Shown: positions 50,366 through 59,493, counted from the first letter of the stretch. The stretch: 64,000 bases of DNA from Pseudomonas nunensis (GCF_024296925.1 NZ_CP101125.1:2048501-2112500); one strand, 5' to 3'. Notes: generated by a model not told the origin, from the sequence alone. Program-made: numbers and translations.

Positions 50366-52453
50366 ATGTCAATCAGAGACAATCTCAAGCGCATGCTGGC
50401 GCCGCAGCATTTGGCGTTCGTCGGCGGGCGCAGCATGGCGCGGGCGTTCAAACGCTGCGCCGATGGTGGTTTCCAGGGCCAGATGTGGTTGGTCAATCCG
50501 CAGCACGAGAGCCTGGAGGGCATTCCTTGCGTGGCATCGGTTGCGGATTTGCCGTGCGGGCCGGATGCGGTGTTTATCGCGACCAATCGCGAACTGACGT
50601 TGAACTGCGTCGCCGAACTGGCGCTCAAGGGCGCCGGCGGAGCGATCTGCTATGCGTCCGGCTTCGCTGAAACCGGCGAGGAAGGCCAAGCCCTGCAAGC
50701 GCAACTGTTGCAAGCTGCCGGCGACATGGCGCTGCTCGGGCCGAATTGCTACGGCTTGCTCGACTATCTGCACAGCGCCGCGTTGTGGCCGGTGGCCCAT
50801 GGCGGCAAAGCGGTGGAGAGGGGCGTCGCGGTGCTGACCCAGAGCGGCAATTTCGCTTACAACCTGAGCATGAGCGATCGCTCGCTGCCGTTGGCCTACA
50901 TGGCCTCGGTGGGCAATCAGGCGCAGTTGGGCGTGGCGGAATTGATGGACGTGCTGCTCGACGAGCCGCGTGTGACAGCCATCGGTCTGCACCTCGAAGG
51001 GCTGAAGAACGTTCCCGGTTTTGCCCGCGCCGCACACAAGGCGCTGGAGAAGGGGATTCCGGTGATCGCCCTGAAAACCGGCGTGTCGCAGATCGGCGCG
51101 GAGCTGGCGTTGAGTCACACCAGTTCCCTGGCCGGTTCGGATGCGCTTTACGACAGCCTGTTCGAGCGTCTCGGGGTGATCCGGGTCAGCGGGCCGGTGA
51201 GTTTTGTCGAAACCCTCAAGGCTGCGGCCTGCGGTCGTCTGCCGGCGGGTCCGAGTCTCGCGGCGCTGGCCTGTTCCGGTGGCGACGCAGGATTTATCGC
51301 CGACTACGCCGAACGCAACGGCCTAACCCTGCCAAAATTTGACGACTGCCAACGCGCGGATCTGGCGCAGGTGTTGCCGAGCTACGCCAACCTGGTCAAT
51401 CCGCTGGACTTCACTACGGCGATCTGGGGCGACCGCGACGCGCTGGAAAACATGCTCGAGAGCGTTTTGCGCACGCCGGCTGATGCGGCATTGCTGGTGC
51501 TGGATTACCCGGCCGAATCCACCGGTGAACGCAAGGAATGCGACTTGCTGCTGGAGTTGTTTTGCGAGTTGCTGGAGCGGCATGGCAAGACCGGTGTGGT
51601 GACATCGGCGTTCCCCGAATTGCTCCCGGCCAGTGCCCGCGATCGGCTGCATGCCCGTGGCGTTGCTGCGCTGCAAGGGATTGAAGATGGTTTGGCGGCG
51701 TGGGGGCGGATCGCCCAGTACCAGACGCGCCGCCGGGTGTTGCTGGCCAAGGGTGAATCGGTGCTGGCGCCGATCTGTCCGGCTGCGTTGGTTTCTGAAG
51801 GGCAGTTGCTGGATGAGTGGCAATCCAAACAGGCATTGCGTCCGTTTGGCCTGCCCTTGCCGGAGGCGCGGCTGTGCCGTCCCGAACAGGCGCTGGAGGA
51901 GGCCGAGCACCTTGGTTATCCGTTGGTGCTCAAAGTGGTCAGCGCCGATCTCCCGCACAAAACCGAGGCCGGTGGAGTTGCTCTCAACCTTAAAGACCCG
52001 GCGGCGTTGCAATCAGCGCTGGAAAGCATGCGCGGCAATCTCGCAAAACATGCGCCGGGACTGTTGTTCGATCAGGTGCTGCTCGAACGTATGGCGTCGC
52101 CGCCCTTGTCTGAGTTGATCGTCGGGATCAAACGCGAAACAGGTTTCGGCCTGGCGCTGGTGATTGGGGCGGGCGGCATTCTGGTCGAGCTGCTCAAGGA
52201 CAGTCGCAGCCTGTTGCTGCCGACCACCGACCAAGCCATCCACGACGCGCTGCTGAGCCTGCGCTGTGCGCCGTTGCTCACCGGGTTTCGCGGTGGGCCG
52301 GCGGTGGACTTGCCGGCGTTGGTCCGTGCGATTCGTGCCGTGGCGGATTACGCCGGCGAAAACGCCGAGCGCTTGCTGGAACTGGATGTGAACCCTTTAT
52401 TGGTCAATGCCCAAGGCGCGGTGGCGGTGGATGCACTGATCCGCCTGGCCTGA
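50366..52453 (+). CDS. ADP-forming acyl-CoA synthetase (acetate-CoA ligase family)
   Basis: 695 residues with the fused alpha-beta plan: CoA-binding domain (about 10-130, with ALLGPNCYGLLDY), succinyl-CoA-ligase-like domains (about 150-450) with the phospho-His251 in LALSHTSSLAGSD, and a C-terminal ATP-grasp domain (GYPLVLKVVSADLPHKTEAG; LIVGIKRETGFGLALVIGAG). It activates an organic acid with ATP and CoA. It probably feeds the dehydrogenase and hydratase encoded upstream. Related enzymes handle acetate, pimelate, or aromatic and cyclic acids; the substrate here is open. Confidence 0.9.
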   Translation: MSIRDNLKRMLAPQHLAFVGGRSMARAFKRCADGGFQGQMWLVNPQHESLEGIPCVASVADLPCGPDAVFIATNRELTLNCVAELALKGAGGAICYASGFAETGEEGQALQAQLLQAAGDMALLGPNCYGLLDYLHSAALWPVAHGGKAVERGVAVLTQSGNFAYNLSMSDRSLPLAYMASVGNQAQLGVAELMDVLLDEPRVTAIGLHLEGLKNVPGFARAAHKALEKGIPVIALKTGVSQIGAELALSHTSSLAGSDALYDSLFERLGVIRVSGPVSFVETLKAAACGRLPAGPSLAALACSGGDAGFIADYAERNGLTLPKFDDCQRADLAQVLPSYANLVNPLDFTTAIWGDRDALENMLESVLRTPADAALLVLDYPAESTGERKECDLLLELFCELLERHGKTGVVTSAFPELLPASARDRLHARGVAALQGIEDGLAAWGRIAQYQTRRRVLLAKGESVLAPICPAALVSEGQLLDEWQSKQALRPFGLPLPEARLCRPEQALEEAEHLGYPLVLKVVSADLPHKTEAGGVALNLKDPAALQSALESMRGNLAKHAPGLLFDQVLLERMASPPLSELIVGIKRETGFGLALVIGAGGILVELLKDSRSLLLPTTDQAIHDALLSLRCAPLLTGFRGGPAVDLPALVRAIRAVADYAGENAERLLELDVNPLLVNAQGAVAVDALIRLA

Positions 52454-52491
52454 ACACTGACTGCATCATCGATTGCCATAAGGCTGCTCAA

Positions 52492-53193
52492 ATGAACGTT
52501 TTGATTCTCCACGCCCATCCCGAACCGCAATCCTTTACCAACGCGTTGCGCGATCAGGCGGTGCAGACTTTGCAAGCCCAAGGGCACGCGGTCCAGGTGT
52601 CGGACCTCTACGCCATGAACTGGAACCCGGTCGCCAGCGCTGAGGATTTCTCCGACCGGGACAACCCCGACTATCTGGTCTACGCCCTCGAACAACGCCT
52701 GGGCGTGAAGACCAAAAGCCTCGCCCCGGACATCCAGCAGGAACTCGACAAATTGCTGTGGGCCGACCTGCTGATCCTCAACTTTCCGATCTACTGGTTC
52801 TCGATGCCGGCGATCCTCAAGGGCTGGATCGACCGGGTGCTGGTGTCCGGCGTGTGCTACGGCGGCAAGCGCTTCTACGATCAGGGTGGGCTGGCGGGCA
52901 AGAAAGCGCTGGTCACCGTGACCCTCGGCGGGCGCGAGCACATGTTCGGCGAGGACGCGATTCACGGTCCGCTGGAGGAAATGCTGCGCCCACTGCTGCG
53001 CGGCACGCTGGCGTATGTCGGCCTCGACGTGCTGCCGCCATTTGTGGCGTGGCATGTGCCTTACATCAGCGCTGAAGCTCGCGGACAGTTTCTGCTCGAT
53101 TACCAGCGGCGCCTGGAGAATCTGCATCAGGATTCGCCGCTGGTGTTCCCGCGCCTGGCGCAGTTTGACGAGGCGCTGTATCCGATTCGTTGA
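52492..53193 (+). CDS. NAD(P)H oxidoreductase, flavodoxin-like (NQO/KefF family)
   Basis: 233 residues: MNVLILHAHPEPQSFTNALR is the FMN/FAD phosphate loop, LLILNFPIYWFSMPAILKGW and GGKRFYDQGGLAGKKALVTV are family motifs of NAD(P)H:quinone oxidoreductases. Cytoplasmic, two-electron reduction of quinones or other acceptors. It lies 38 bases after the synthetase and 21 before the TetR gene, so probably in the same operon; its role in the pathway is not clear. Confidence 0.88.
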   Translation: MNVLILHAHPEPQSFTNALRDQAVQTLQAQGHAVQVSDLYAMNWNPVASAEDFSDRDNPDYLVYALEQRLGVKTKSLAPDIQQELDKLLWADLLILNFPIYWFSMPAILKGWIDRVLVSGVCYGGKRFYDQGGLAGKKALVTVTLGGREHMFGEDAIHGPLEEMLRPLLRGTLAYVGLDVLPPFVAWHVPYISAEARGQFLLDYQRRLENLHQDSPLVFPRLAQFDEALYPIR

Positions 53194-53214
53194 TGTCGTG
53201 AGGGCACGAGCACC

Positions 53215-53850
53215 ATGGCCGAGGAAGCGCGTTTTCTGCGAATGGACCCCAATTTGCGCAAGGCCAATCTGGTGGCCGCCACGCTGAGGTGCCTGAAAAA
53301 GTACGGCTTTGTCGGCACCTCGATCCGCAAGATTTGCGCGGAGGCCGGGGTGTCGGTGGGTTTGATCAGTCATCACTACGCCGGCAAGGATGAACTGGTC
53401 GCCGATGCCTATCTGCACATCACCGGGCAGGTGATGCGGCTGTTGCGCGAGTCCGTGGCCGCTTCGGGTGACGGCGCGCGACGGCATCTGTCGGCGTTTT
53501 TCGAAGCGTCGTTTTCCTCGCGCATGCTCGACCCCGAGCTGATCGAAGCCTGGCTGGCGTTCTGGGGCGCGGTGAAAACCGCGGATGCGATCAACCGCGC
53601 CCACGATCATTCCTATGGCGAGTATCGAACCATCATGGGCGAAGCCTTGACCTTGTTGGCCCAGGAGCAGGGCTGGGACGGTTTCGACAGCGGTCTGGCG
53701 TCCATCGGCTTGAGTGCGTTGCTGGACGGTTTATGGCTGGAATGCGGGCTCAATCCGAGCACTTTTACCCCGGCCCAGGGCGTGCTGATTTGTGAAGCGT
53801 GGGTAGATGGCCTGCAAATGGGCGGGTTTCGGCGTTTCATCGCGCACTGA
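53215..53850 (+). CDS. BetI-like TetR-family repressor
   Basis: 211 residues. N-terminal helix-turn-helix GFVGTSIRKICAEAGVSVGL followed by ISHHYAGKDELVADAY; the C-terminal half (LIEAWLAFWGAVKTADAINR; LSALLDGLWLECGLNPSTFT) is of the BetI/TetR_C_6 type. It is paralogous to the regulator at 61921. BetI-type proteins bind TTGAAC...GTTCAA dyads, and five such sites lie in promoters of this region (48302, 53861, 54803, 56590, 62597), so this protein or its paralogue is the likely controller. Confidence 0.9.
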   Translation: MAEEARFLRMDPNLRKANLVAATLRCLKKYGFVGTSIRKICAEAGVSVGLISHHYAGKDELVADAYLHITGQVMRLLRESVAASGDGARRHLSAFFEASFSSRMLDPELIEAWLAFWGAVKTADAINRAHDHSYGEYRTIMGEALTLLAQEQGWDGFDSGLASIGLSALLDGLWLECGLNPSTFTPAQGVLICEAWVDGLQMGGFRRFIAH

Positions 53851-53860
53851 TATCGGCTTG

Positions 53861-53876
53861 TTGATCAACTGTTCAG
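53861..53876. promoter_or_regulatory. TetR-type operator before the OmpR-type regulator
   Basis: TTGATCAACTGTTCAG: half-sites TTGATC and GTTCAG with a 4-base spacer, one base off the TTGAAC consensus of the other sites. It lies 94 bases before ATG 53955 and just after the TetR stop. Confidence 0.5.
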
Positions 53877-53954
53877 CAGTCGCTACAGTGCAGGTCTTCG
53901 CGCTTCGCAAAATTCCAAAAATCGGCCGTTCGCGGCACGAACAGGAGCCAGGTC

Positions 53955-54668
53955 ATGAAGCTGATGCCGTGCGTGTTGGTGGTGAGTGAAGATCCTTTGC
54001 TCCGAGAATCGTTACAGGCTTTTCTGGGCGGGCAAGGGTATGAGGTTCACTGCGCTGACAGCGCTGATCAGGCCGATACGTGCCTTGAGCGTTTCCCGGT
54101 GGGGCTGGTGTTGCTGGATGCGCGTTTGCGGGGCAGCAACTCACTGGACCTGACTCGCCAATGGCGTGAGCGCTCGGAGGTCGGGATTATCCTGGTGGGT
54201 GGCGATGACGGAGAACGTCTCGCGGGACTGGAATGCGGCGCCGATGATTACCTGACCCAACCTTTGCCTTCACCCGAACTGCTTACCCGCGCCCGAAATC
54301 TGCTGAGGCGCGTGCACCACGCTCAATTGCTCGCGCAACCTGCTGCGCACCTCAAGCGTTTCGCCGACTGGACCCTGGACACCGATCGCCGCCGCCTCAA
54401 AGGCTGCGACGGTCGCGAAACCCTGCTCAGCCATGGCGAGTTCCAGTTGCTCAATGTGTTCATGCGCAACAGTGGCCACACCCTGAGCCGCGACCAGTTA
54501 ATGGACCAGTTGCGCAACCGCGAATGGCTGCCCAACGATCGCTCGATCGATGTGCTGGTGGGGCGCCTGCGTCGCAAGCTGCATGACGACCCGGCCGAAC
54601 CGGAATTGATCATCACCATTCATGGTGCCGGCTATCTGTTTACCGCCGGCGCATCGCTGGCAGCCTGA
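53955..54668 (+). CDS. Orphan OmpR-family response regulator with degenerate receiver
   Basis: 237 residues. The receiver keeps Asp55 (LVLLDARLRG) but has SED for the usual acidic pair, Gly-Gly (IILVGGDD) where the conserved Thr/Ser should be, and Gln102 (DYLTQPLP) in place of the invariant Lys. The C-terminal winged helix is normal (GEFQLLNVFMRNSGHTLSRD; RSIDVLVGRLRRKLHDD; ITIHGAGYLF). No kinase is encoded nearby. In P. aeruginosa the OmpR-type AruR controls aruHI; this gene has the same neighbours (AruI- and AruH-like), so it may be the local counterpart, acting without phosphorylation. Confidence 0.88.
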   Translation: MKLMPCVLVVSEDPLLRESLQAFLGGQGYEVHCADSADQADTCLERFPVGLVLLDARLRGSNSLDLTRQWRERSEVGIILVGGDDGERLAGLECGADDYLTQPLPSPELLTRARNLLRRVHHAQLLAQPAAHLKRFADWTLDTDRRRLKGCDGRETLLSHGEFQLLNVFMRNSGHTLSRDQLMDQLRNREWLPNDRSIDVLVGRLRRKLHDDPAEPELIITIHGAGYLFTAGASLAA

Positions 54669-54680
54669 GCATTCAGGAAT

Positions 54681-54823
54681 GTTCGAAGATGTAACAACTG
54701 GCTGTTAGCGATTCGTTTCGTCTATATGAATTCCTTTAAAAACAATGAATTAAATTATGTTTGTGATGTGAGTTAGCAAGACAGTAAAAGCTTGCCTCTC
54801 TGTTGAACGAGTGTTTAGTATCG
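54681..54823 (+). promoter_or_regulatory. Promoter of the AruI-like gene, copy of the one at 48180
   Basis: GTTCGAAGATGTAACAACT (54681-54699), CAATGAATTAA (54743-54753) and operator TTGAACGAGTGTTTAG continuing TATCG (54803-54823), in the same order and with the same 62- and 60-base spacings as 48180-48322. The operator starts 64 bases before ATG 54867. The first block may bind the OmpR-type regulator and the last the TetR protein; both are inferences. Confidence 0.7.
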
Positions 54824-54866
54824 ACACCATCCTTCATCACTTCAGAACAATAAACCGAGGGCTGGC

Positions 54867-56501
54867 ATGAGATTCCAATCGACTCCGCAACCTGTTTCTT
54901 CGAGCCTCACCGGCGGTCAGGCATTGGTGCGTCTGCTGGCCAATTACGGCGTCGACACCGTGTTCGGCATTCCTGGTGTGCACACGTTGGAGCTGTATCG
55001 CGGACTGCCCGGCAGCGGCATCCGGCACGTGCTGACCCGGCATGAGCAGGGCGCCGGATTCATGGCTGACGGTTATGCCCGGGTCAGTGGCAAACCCGGC
55101 GTGTGCTTCATCATTACCGGCCCCGGCGTGACCAACGCGGCGACCGCCATCGGCCAGGCTTATGCGGACTCAATTCCGATGCTGGTGATCTCCAGCGTCA
55201 ACCACACTTCAAGCCTCGGCAAAGGTTGGGGCAGCCTGCATGAAACCCAGGATCAACGGGCAATCACCGCGCCCATCACCGCGTTTTCGGCGGTGGCCCT
55301 GAGCACCGACGATTTGCCTGAATTGATCGCCCGCGCCTTCGCGGTGTTCGACAGCGAGCGGCCACGTCCGGTGCATATTTCGGTGCCGCTGGACGTACTG
55401 GCCGGGGCGATCAGCCGTGACTGGAGCGCAGAGGTGGTGCGGCGTCCCGGACGCGGTCTGCCGGAAACGGGCGCGCTGGATGACGCGGCCCGGCGCCTGC
55501 AACAGGCCCAGCGTCCGATGATCATTGCGGGCGGCGGTGCTTTGGCCGCGGGGGATGAGTTGCAGGTTTTGAGCGAACGTCTTGCCGCGCCACTGTTCAC
55601 CAGCGTCGCCGGCAAAGGCCTGCTGGCAGCGGATGCGCCGCTGAATGCCGGCTCCAGCCTGTGCGTGCAACCCGGTTGGGACCTGATCGCGCAAGCGGAT
55701 GTGGTGCTGGCGGTCGGTACCGAAATGGCCGACACCGATTATTGGCGCGAGCGCCTGCCGCTCAGTGGTGACGTGATCCGGGTCGATATCGATCCACGCA
55801 AGTTCAACGATTTCTATCCTTGTGCCGTCGCCCTGCATGGCGATGCCCGGCAAACCCTCGAGGCTTTGCTGGCACGCTTGCCTGACGAGACGAGGGATCC
55901 GCGTGAATCAGCAACGGCGGTGGCTGCTTTGAAAGCGGCGATCCGCAGCGGTCACGGTGAATTGCAGTCGATCCATCAACAGATTCTGGACCGTATCGCC
56001 GCCGCGATGCCCGCCGATACCGTCATCAGCACCGACATGACCCAACTGGCCTACACCGGCAACTACGCGTTCGCCAGCCGGGGCATCCGCAGTTGGCTGC
56101 ATCCCACCGGCTACGGCACCCTCGGGTATGGCTTGCCGGCGGGCATCGGTGCGAAATTCGGCGCGCCGCAACGGCCCGGTCTGGTGCTGGTGGGGGATGG
56201 CGGGTTTCTCTACACCGCGCAGGAACTGGCCACCGCCGTCGAGGAGCTGGACAGCCCGCTGGTGGTGTTGCTCTGGAACAACGACGCCCTGGGGCAGATT
56301 CGCGACGACATGCTCAGCCTGGACATCGAGCCGGTGGGTGTATTGCCGCGCAATCCGGATTTCCCGCTGCTGGCCAAAGCCTTCGGCTGCACGGTGCACG
56401 AACCGCAAAGCCTCGACGAGCTGGAACGCGACCTGCGCCGTGGTTTTGCCCATCCCGGCATGACCCTGATCGAGCTCAAGCACGCCTGCGCGTGTCGATA
56501 A
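54867..56501 (+). CDS. ThDP-dependent 2-oxoacid decarboxylase, AruI-like
   Basis: 544 residues with the three domains of the acetolactate synthase/decarboxylase family. The ThDP-activating Glu is in RHEQGAGFMADGYARVSGKP; the ThDP/Mg motif is VGDGGFLYTAQELATAVEEL ending in LLWNN. Overall it resembles AruI, the 2-ketoarginine (5-guanidino-2-oxopentanoate) decarboxylase of P. aeruginosa. With the AruH-like aminotransferase after it, the pair would turn an amino acid into an aldehyde one carbon shorter. Arginine itself is possible but not established. Confidence 0.85.
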   Translation: MRFQSTPQPVSSSLTGGQALVRLLANYGVDTVFGIPGVHTLELYRGLPGSGIRHVLTRHEQGAGFMADGYARVSGKPGVCFIITGPGVTNAATAIGQAYADSIPMLVISSVNHTSSLGKGWGSLHETQDQRAITAPITAFSAVALSTDDLPELIARAFAVFDSERPRPVHISVPLDVLAGAISRDWSAEVVRRPGRGLPETGALDDAARRLQQAQRPMIIAGGGALAAGDELQVLSERLAAPLFTSVAGKGLLAADAPLNAGSSLCVQPGWDLIAQADVVLAVGTEMADTDYWRERLPLSGDVIRVDIDPRKFNDFYPCAVALHGDARQTLEALLARLPDETRDPRESATAVAALKAAIRSGHGELQSIHQQILDRIAAAMPADTVISTDMTQLAYTGNYAFASRGIRSWLHPTGYGTLGYGLPAGIGAKFGAPQRPGLVLVGDGGFLYTAQELATAVEELDSPLVVLLWNNDALGQIRDDMLSLDIEPVGVLPRNPDFPLLAKAFGCTVHEPQSLDELERDLRRGFAHPGMTLIELKHACACR

Positions 56502-56589
56502 AACCCAGCAAAAGTCCTACTGAAATAACGGCTCGACTGTCGTGAAAACGACCTGTTTACGCTGAACACGAACCACCATGAGTTTTCTG

Positions 56590-56605
56590 TTGAACGACTG
56601 TTCAG
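56590..56605. promoter_or_regulatory. TetR-type operator before the aminotransferase-ABC fusion
   Basis: TTGAACGACTGTTCAG, a near-perfect dyad (TTGAAC / GTTCAG, 4-base spacer) followed by CGTCG. It lies 90 bases before ATG 56680, within the 178-base gap after the AruI-like gene, so the fusion gene has its own regulated promoter. A small hairpin GTCGTGAAAACGAC lies just upstream at about 56539-56552. Confidence 0.65.
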
Positions 56606-56679
56606 CGTCGGCTATGTTGGCTCCACCACCCCCGGTTGGTTGCGGGCTTGCGTTTCTTCCCTTCGAACGAGGCACTGGC

Positions 56680-58683
56680 ATGCGGTTTTCACCCTTTGTT
56701 GAGCGGATTTCAGGCGATGGCGTCGCCGCCTGGGATATTCACAATGCAGCGTTCGAAGCCCGGCGCCGTGGCGAAGACGTGATCATCCTCAGCGTCGGCG
56801 ACCCGGATTTCCCCACCCCGGATTTCATCACCGACGCCGCTATCCACGCCTTGCGAGAAGGCGACACCCACTACACCGAAATCGCCGGTCGCCAAGCCTT
56901 GCGCGAAGCCATCGCCACCCGCTACAGCGGCTTGTTCGGCCGTGAAGTGAACGCATCCAACGTCATCATCGTCGCCGGGGCGCAGAACGCGTTGTTCGCC
57001 ACCTCAATGTGCCTGTTGAATGTCGGCGACGAAGTGATTGCCCTGGACCCGATGTACGTCACCTACGAGGCGACCCTCAAGGCCTCCGGCGCAACATTGG
57101 TCCGCGTGCCATGTTCGGCGGACGCGGGTTTTCGCCTCGACGCCGCCGTCCTCGCCAAAGCCATCACCCCCAAGACCCGGGCGATTTTCTTCTCCAACCC
57201 CAACAACCCCACCGGCGTGGTGCTGAGCCGCGAAGAACTGCAAGGCATCGCCGACCTGGTGATCGCCCATGATTTGTGGGTGGTGGTGGACGAGGTCTAT
57301 GAAAGCCTGACCTTCGAACGCGAACACCTGAGCCTGGCGTCGTTGCCGGGCATGGCCGAGCGTTGCGTGGTGATCGGCAGCCTGTCGAAATCCCATGCAA
57401 TGACCGGTTGGCGCACCGGTTGGATCATTGCCGATGAAACGATGGTCGCCCATGCGGAAAACCTGGTGCTGAGCATGCTCTACGGCTTGCCGGGGTTCGT
57501 CATGGAGGCTGCGCTTAAAGCCGTGGAGTCCCATGAAGAAGTCACCCACGGCATGCGCGAAATCTATCGCCATCGCCGGGATCTGGTCGTCGCTGGGCTA
57601 TCGGATTGCCCAGGCATTTCCGTACTCAACCCCGACGCCGGCATGTTTGTACTGGTGGACGTGCGCGGCACCGGGCTGACTTCATTGGAATTCGCCTGGC
57701 GCCTGTTGCGCGAGGCGCATGTCTCGGTGCTGGATGCGGCTGCATTCGGTGAGCCGGCGCAAGGCTTCGTGCGGATCTCGTTCACCCTAGGCGAAGAACG
57801 ACTGGCCCAGGCCTGCCAGCGCATTCGCGACTTTGTCCTGGTGCTTAACGGCGAGGCACCACGGCCCGTGACCGCCCACGTCACCAGCGCCGCAACGCCT
57901 GAGCCGGTCGCCGCCCGGACCATGATCGAAGTCGATGGCCTGCACAAACGCTTCGGCAATATCGAGGTGCTCAAAGGCGTCTCGCTGACCGCCCGCGAAG
58001 GCGATGTGATCTCCCTGATCGGCGCCAGCGGCTCGGGTAAAAGTACTTTGCTGCGCTGCATCAACATGCTCGAAGTGCCAGACCAGGGGCGCATTCTGGT
58101 GGACGGCGAAAGCATCCATCTGAACTTCGATCGCCCGGGCGCACCGCTGGTGTCGGACGCCAAGCAACTGGTGCGGATTCGTTCGAGCCTGGGCATGGTG
58201 TTCCAGAACTTTAACCTCTGGCCCCATCGCACGGTGCTGGAAAACCTCATCGAAGCGCCCACCCAGGTCCTGCGCGAAAGCCGTGCCGAAGCCACTGAAC
58301 GGGCCGAAGCCTTGCTGGAGCGCGTAGGGCTGGCAGCCAAGCGCAACGAGTACCCGGCGTTTCTCTCCGGGGGACAGCAACAACGAGTGGCCATCGCCCG
58401 CGCCCTGGCCATGCGGCCCAAAGTCATGCTGTTCGATGAACCCACCTCGGCACTTGACCCGGAACTGGTCGGCGAAGTGCTGCGGGTGATCCGCTCCCTC
58501 GCGGAAGAAGGCCGGACCATGATCCTGGTGACCCATGAGATGGCTTTCGCCCGCGATGTGTCGTCCAAAGTCGCCTATTTGCACCAAGGGCTGATCGAAG
58601 AAACCGGTTCGCCGGATGAAGTGTTCGTACACCCACGCAGCGAACGTTGCCGGCAGTTCGTCAACGCTCATCAGACTCGCTAA
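56680..58683 (+). CDS. AruH-like aminotransferase fused to an ABC transporter ATPase
   Basis: 667 residues from ATG 56680 (the frame opens earlier at 56578, but that would read through the operator). Residues 1-388: class I aminotransferase close to arginine:pyruvate transaminase AruH (RISGDGVAAWDIHNAAFEAR; PMYVTYEATLKASGA; PLP Lys237 in GSLSKSHAMTGWRTGWI). A linker rich in Pro and Ala follows. Residues about 415-667: HisP/AotP-type ATPase with Walker A 448-456 (GASGSGKST), Q-loop MVFQNFNLWPHRTVLENLIE, signature near 562 (LSGGQQQRVAIARALA), DEPTSALDPE and THEMAFARD. It is the only ATPase for the permeases downstream, so catalysis and import of one substrate are joined in one chain. Confidence 0.9.
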   Translation: MRFSPFVERISGDGVAAWDIHNAAFEARRRGEDVIILSVGDPDFPTPDFITDAAIHALREGDTHYTEIAGRQALREAIATRYSGLFGREVNASNVIIVAGAQNALFATSMCLLNVGDEVIALDPMYVTYEATLKASGATLVRVPCSADAGFRLDAAVLAKAITPKTRAIFFSNPNNPTGVVLSREELQGIADLVIAHDLWVVVDEVYESLTFEREHLSLASLPGMAERCVVIGSLSKSHAMTGWRTGWIIADETMVAHAENLVLSMLYGLPGFVMEAALKAVESHEEVTHGMREIYRHRRDLVVAGLSDCPGISVLNPDAGMFVLVDVRGTGLTSLEFAWRLLREAHVSVLDAAAFGEPAQGFVRISFTLGEERLAQACQRIRDFVLVLNGEAPRPVTAHVTSAATPEPVAARTMIEVDGLHKRFGNIEVLKGVSLTAREGDVISLIGASGSGKSTLLRCINMLEVPDQGRILVDGESIHLNFDRPGAPLVSDAKQLVRIRSSLGMVFQNFNLWPHRTVLENLIEAPTQVLRESRAEATERAEALLERVGLAAKRNEYPAFLSGGQQQRVAIARALAMRPKVMLFDEPTSALDPELVGEVLRVIRSLAEEGRTMILVTHEMAFARDVSSKVAYLHQGLIEETGSPDEVFVHPRSERCRQFVNAHQTR

Positions 58684-58710
58684 CGCATCATAAAAAGACG
58701 GGGAAAAATC

Positions 58711-59493
58711 ATGGGAAATCGACGTTTGGCAAACTTCTTGACCGGCGTGGCCTGCGTCATGCTGGCCGGCATGAGCGCGGCGCAAGCCCAACCGATCAGG
58801 TTCGCGGTCGCGGCAGAACCCTATCCGCCGTACACCGAAAAACAGGCCAATGGTGAGTGGAAAGGCTTCGAAGTCGACCTGATTCACAAGCTCTGCAGCG
58901 AAATGAAAGCCGAGTGCGAGATCAAGGAAGTGGCATGGGACGGGATCATTCCATCGCTGCTGGCGAAGAAGATAGACGTGATTTTCTCCTCCATGTCCGT
59001 GACCGAAGAGCGTGAAAAACAGATCGCGTTCAGCAAGGCTTATTACGACTCGGTGATTGCGATTGTCGGGCCGAAGGACGCTTCGGTGAAGAAGTACCCG
59101 GATGACCTCAAGGGCAAGACCATCGGCGTGCAGAACTCGACGGTGAGCGCGAGTTTCCTCAAGACCTACTACGAAAAAATTGCCGACGTTAAGTACTACG
59201 ACACCCAGGACTCGGCCAACGCCGACCTGATTGCCGGTCGCATCGACCTGATGATGGCGGACGGCACGGCCATGGCAGCCTTCGTCAAGACCCCCGATGC
59301 CAAGGACCTGGCGTACCTCGGCCCGGTGCCGTATGACCCGATCTTCGGCAAAGGCGTGGGCGCCGGTCTGCGCAAGGACGACACCGAGCTCAAGGCCAAA
59401 CTCGACAAGGCCATCACCTCCTTGCTGGCCAGCAAGGACTACGACGACCTCTCTGAGCATTACTTCGGCACCAGCGTGAAACCTGCGTTCTGA
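58711..59493 (+). CDS. ABC binding protein for basic amino acids/opines (HisJ/AotJ-like)
   Basis: 260 residues, signal peptide ending MSAAQAQPIR. SBP_bac_3 family: VAAEPYPPYTEKQANGEWKG, FEVDLIHKLCSEMKAECEIK, VIFSSMSVTEEREKQIAFSK, and SANADLIAGRIDLMMADGTA. The Cys pair near residues 60-70 is the conserved disulfide of the HisJ/ArgT/AotJ/OccT group, which bind histidine, arginine/ornithine/lysine or octopine. It lies 27 bases after the fusion gene. Confidence 0.9.
   Translation: MGNRRLANFLTGVACVMLAGMSAAQAQPIRFAVAAEPYPPYTEKQANGEWKGFEVDLIHKLCSEMKAECEIKEVAWDGIIPSLLAKKIDVIFSSMSVTEEREKQIAFSKAYYDSVIAIVGPKDASVKKYPDDLKGKTIGVQNSTVSASFLKTYYEKIADVKYYDTQDSANADLIAGRIDLMMADGTAMAAFVKTPDAKDLAYLGPVPYDPIFGKGVGAGLRKDDTELKAKLDKAITSLLASKDYDDLSEHYFGTSVKPAF

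Noticed and set aside
56578..56679. Upstream extension of the aminotransferase-ATPase fusion
   Set aside because: It would translate through the TetR operator; ATG 56680 has a ribosome site and matches the AruH N-terminus.
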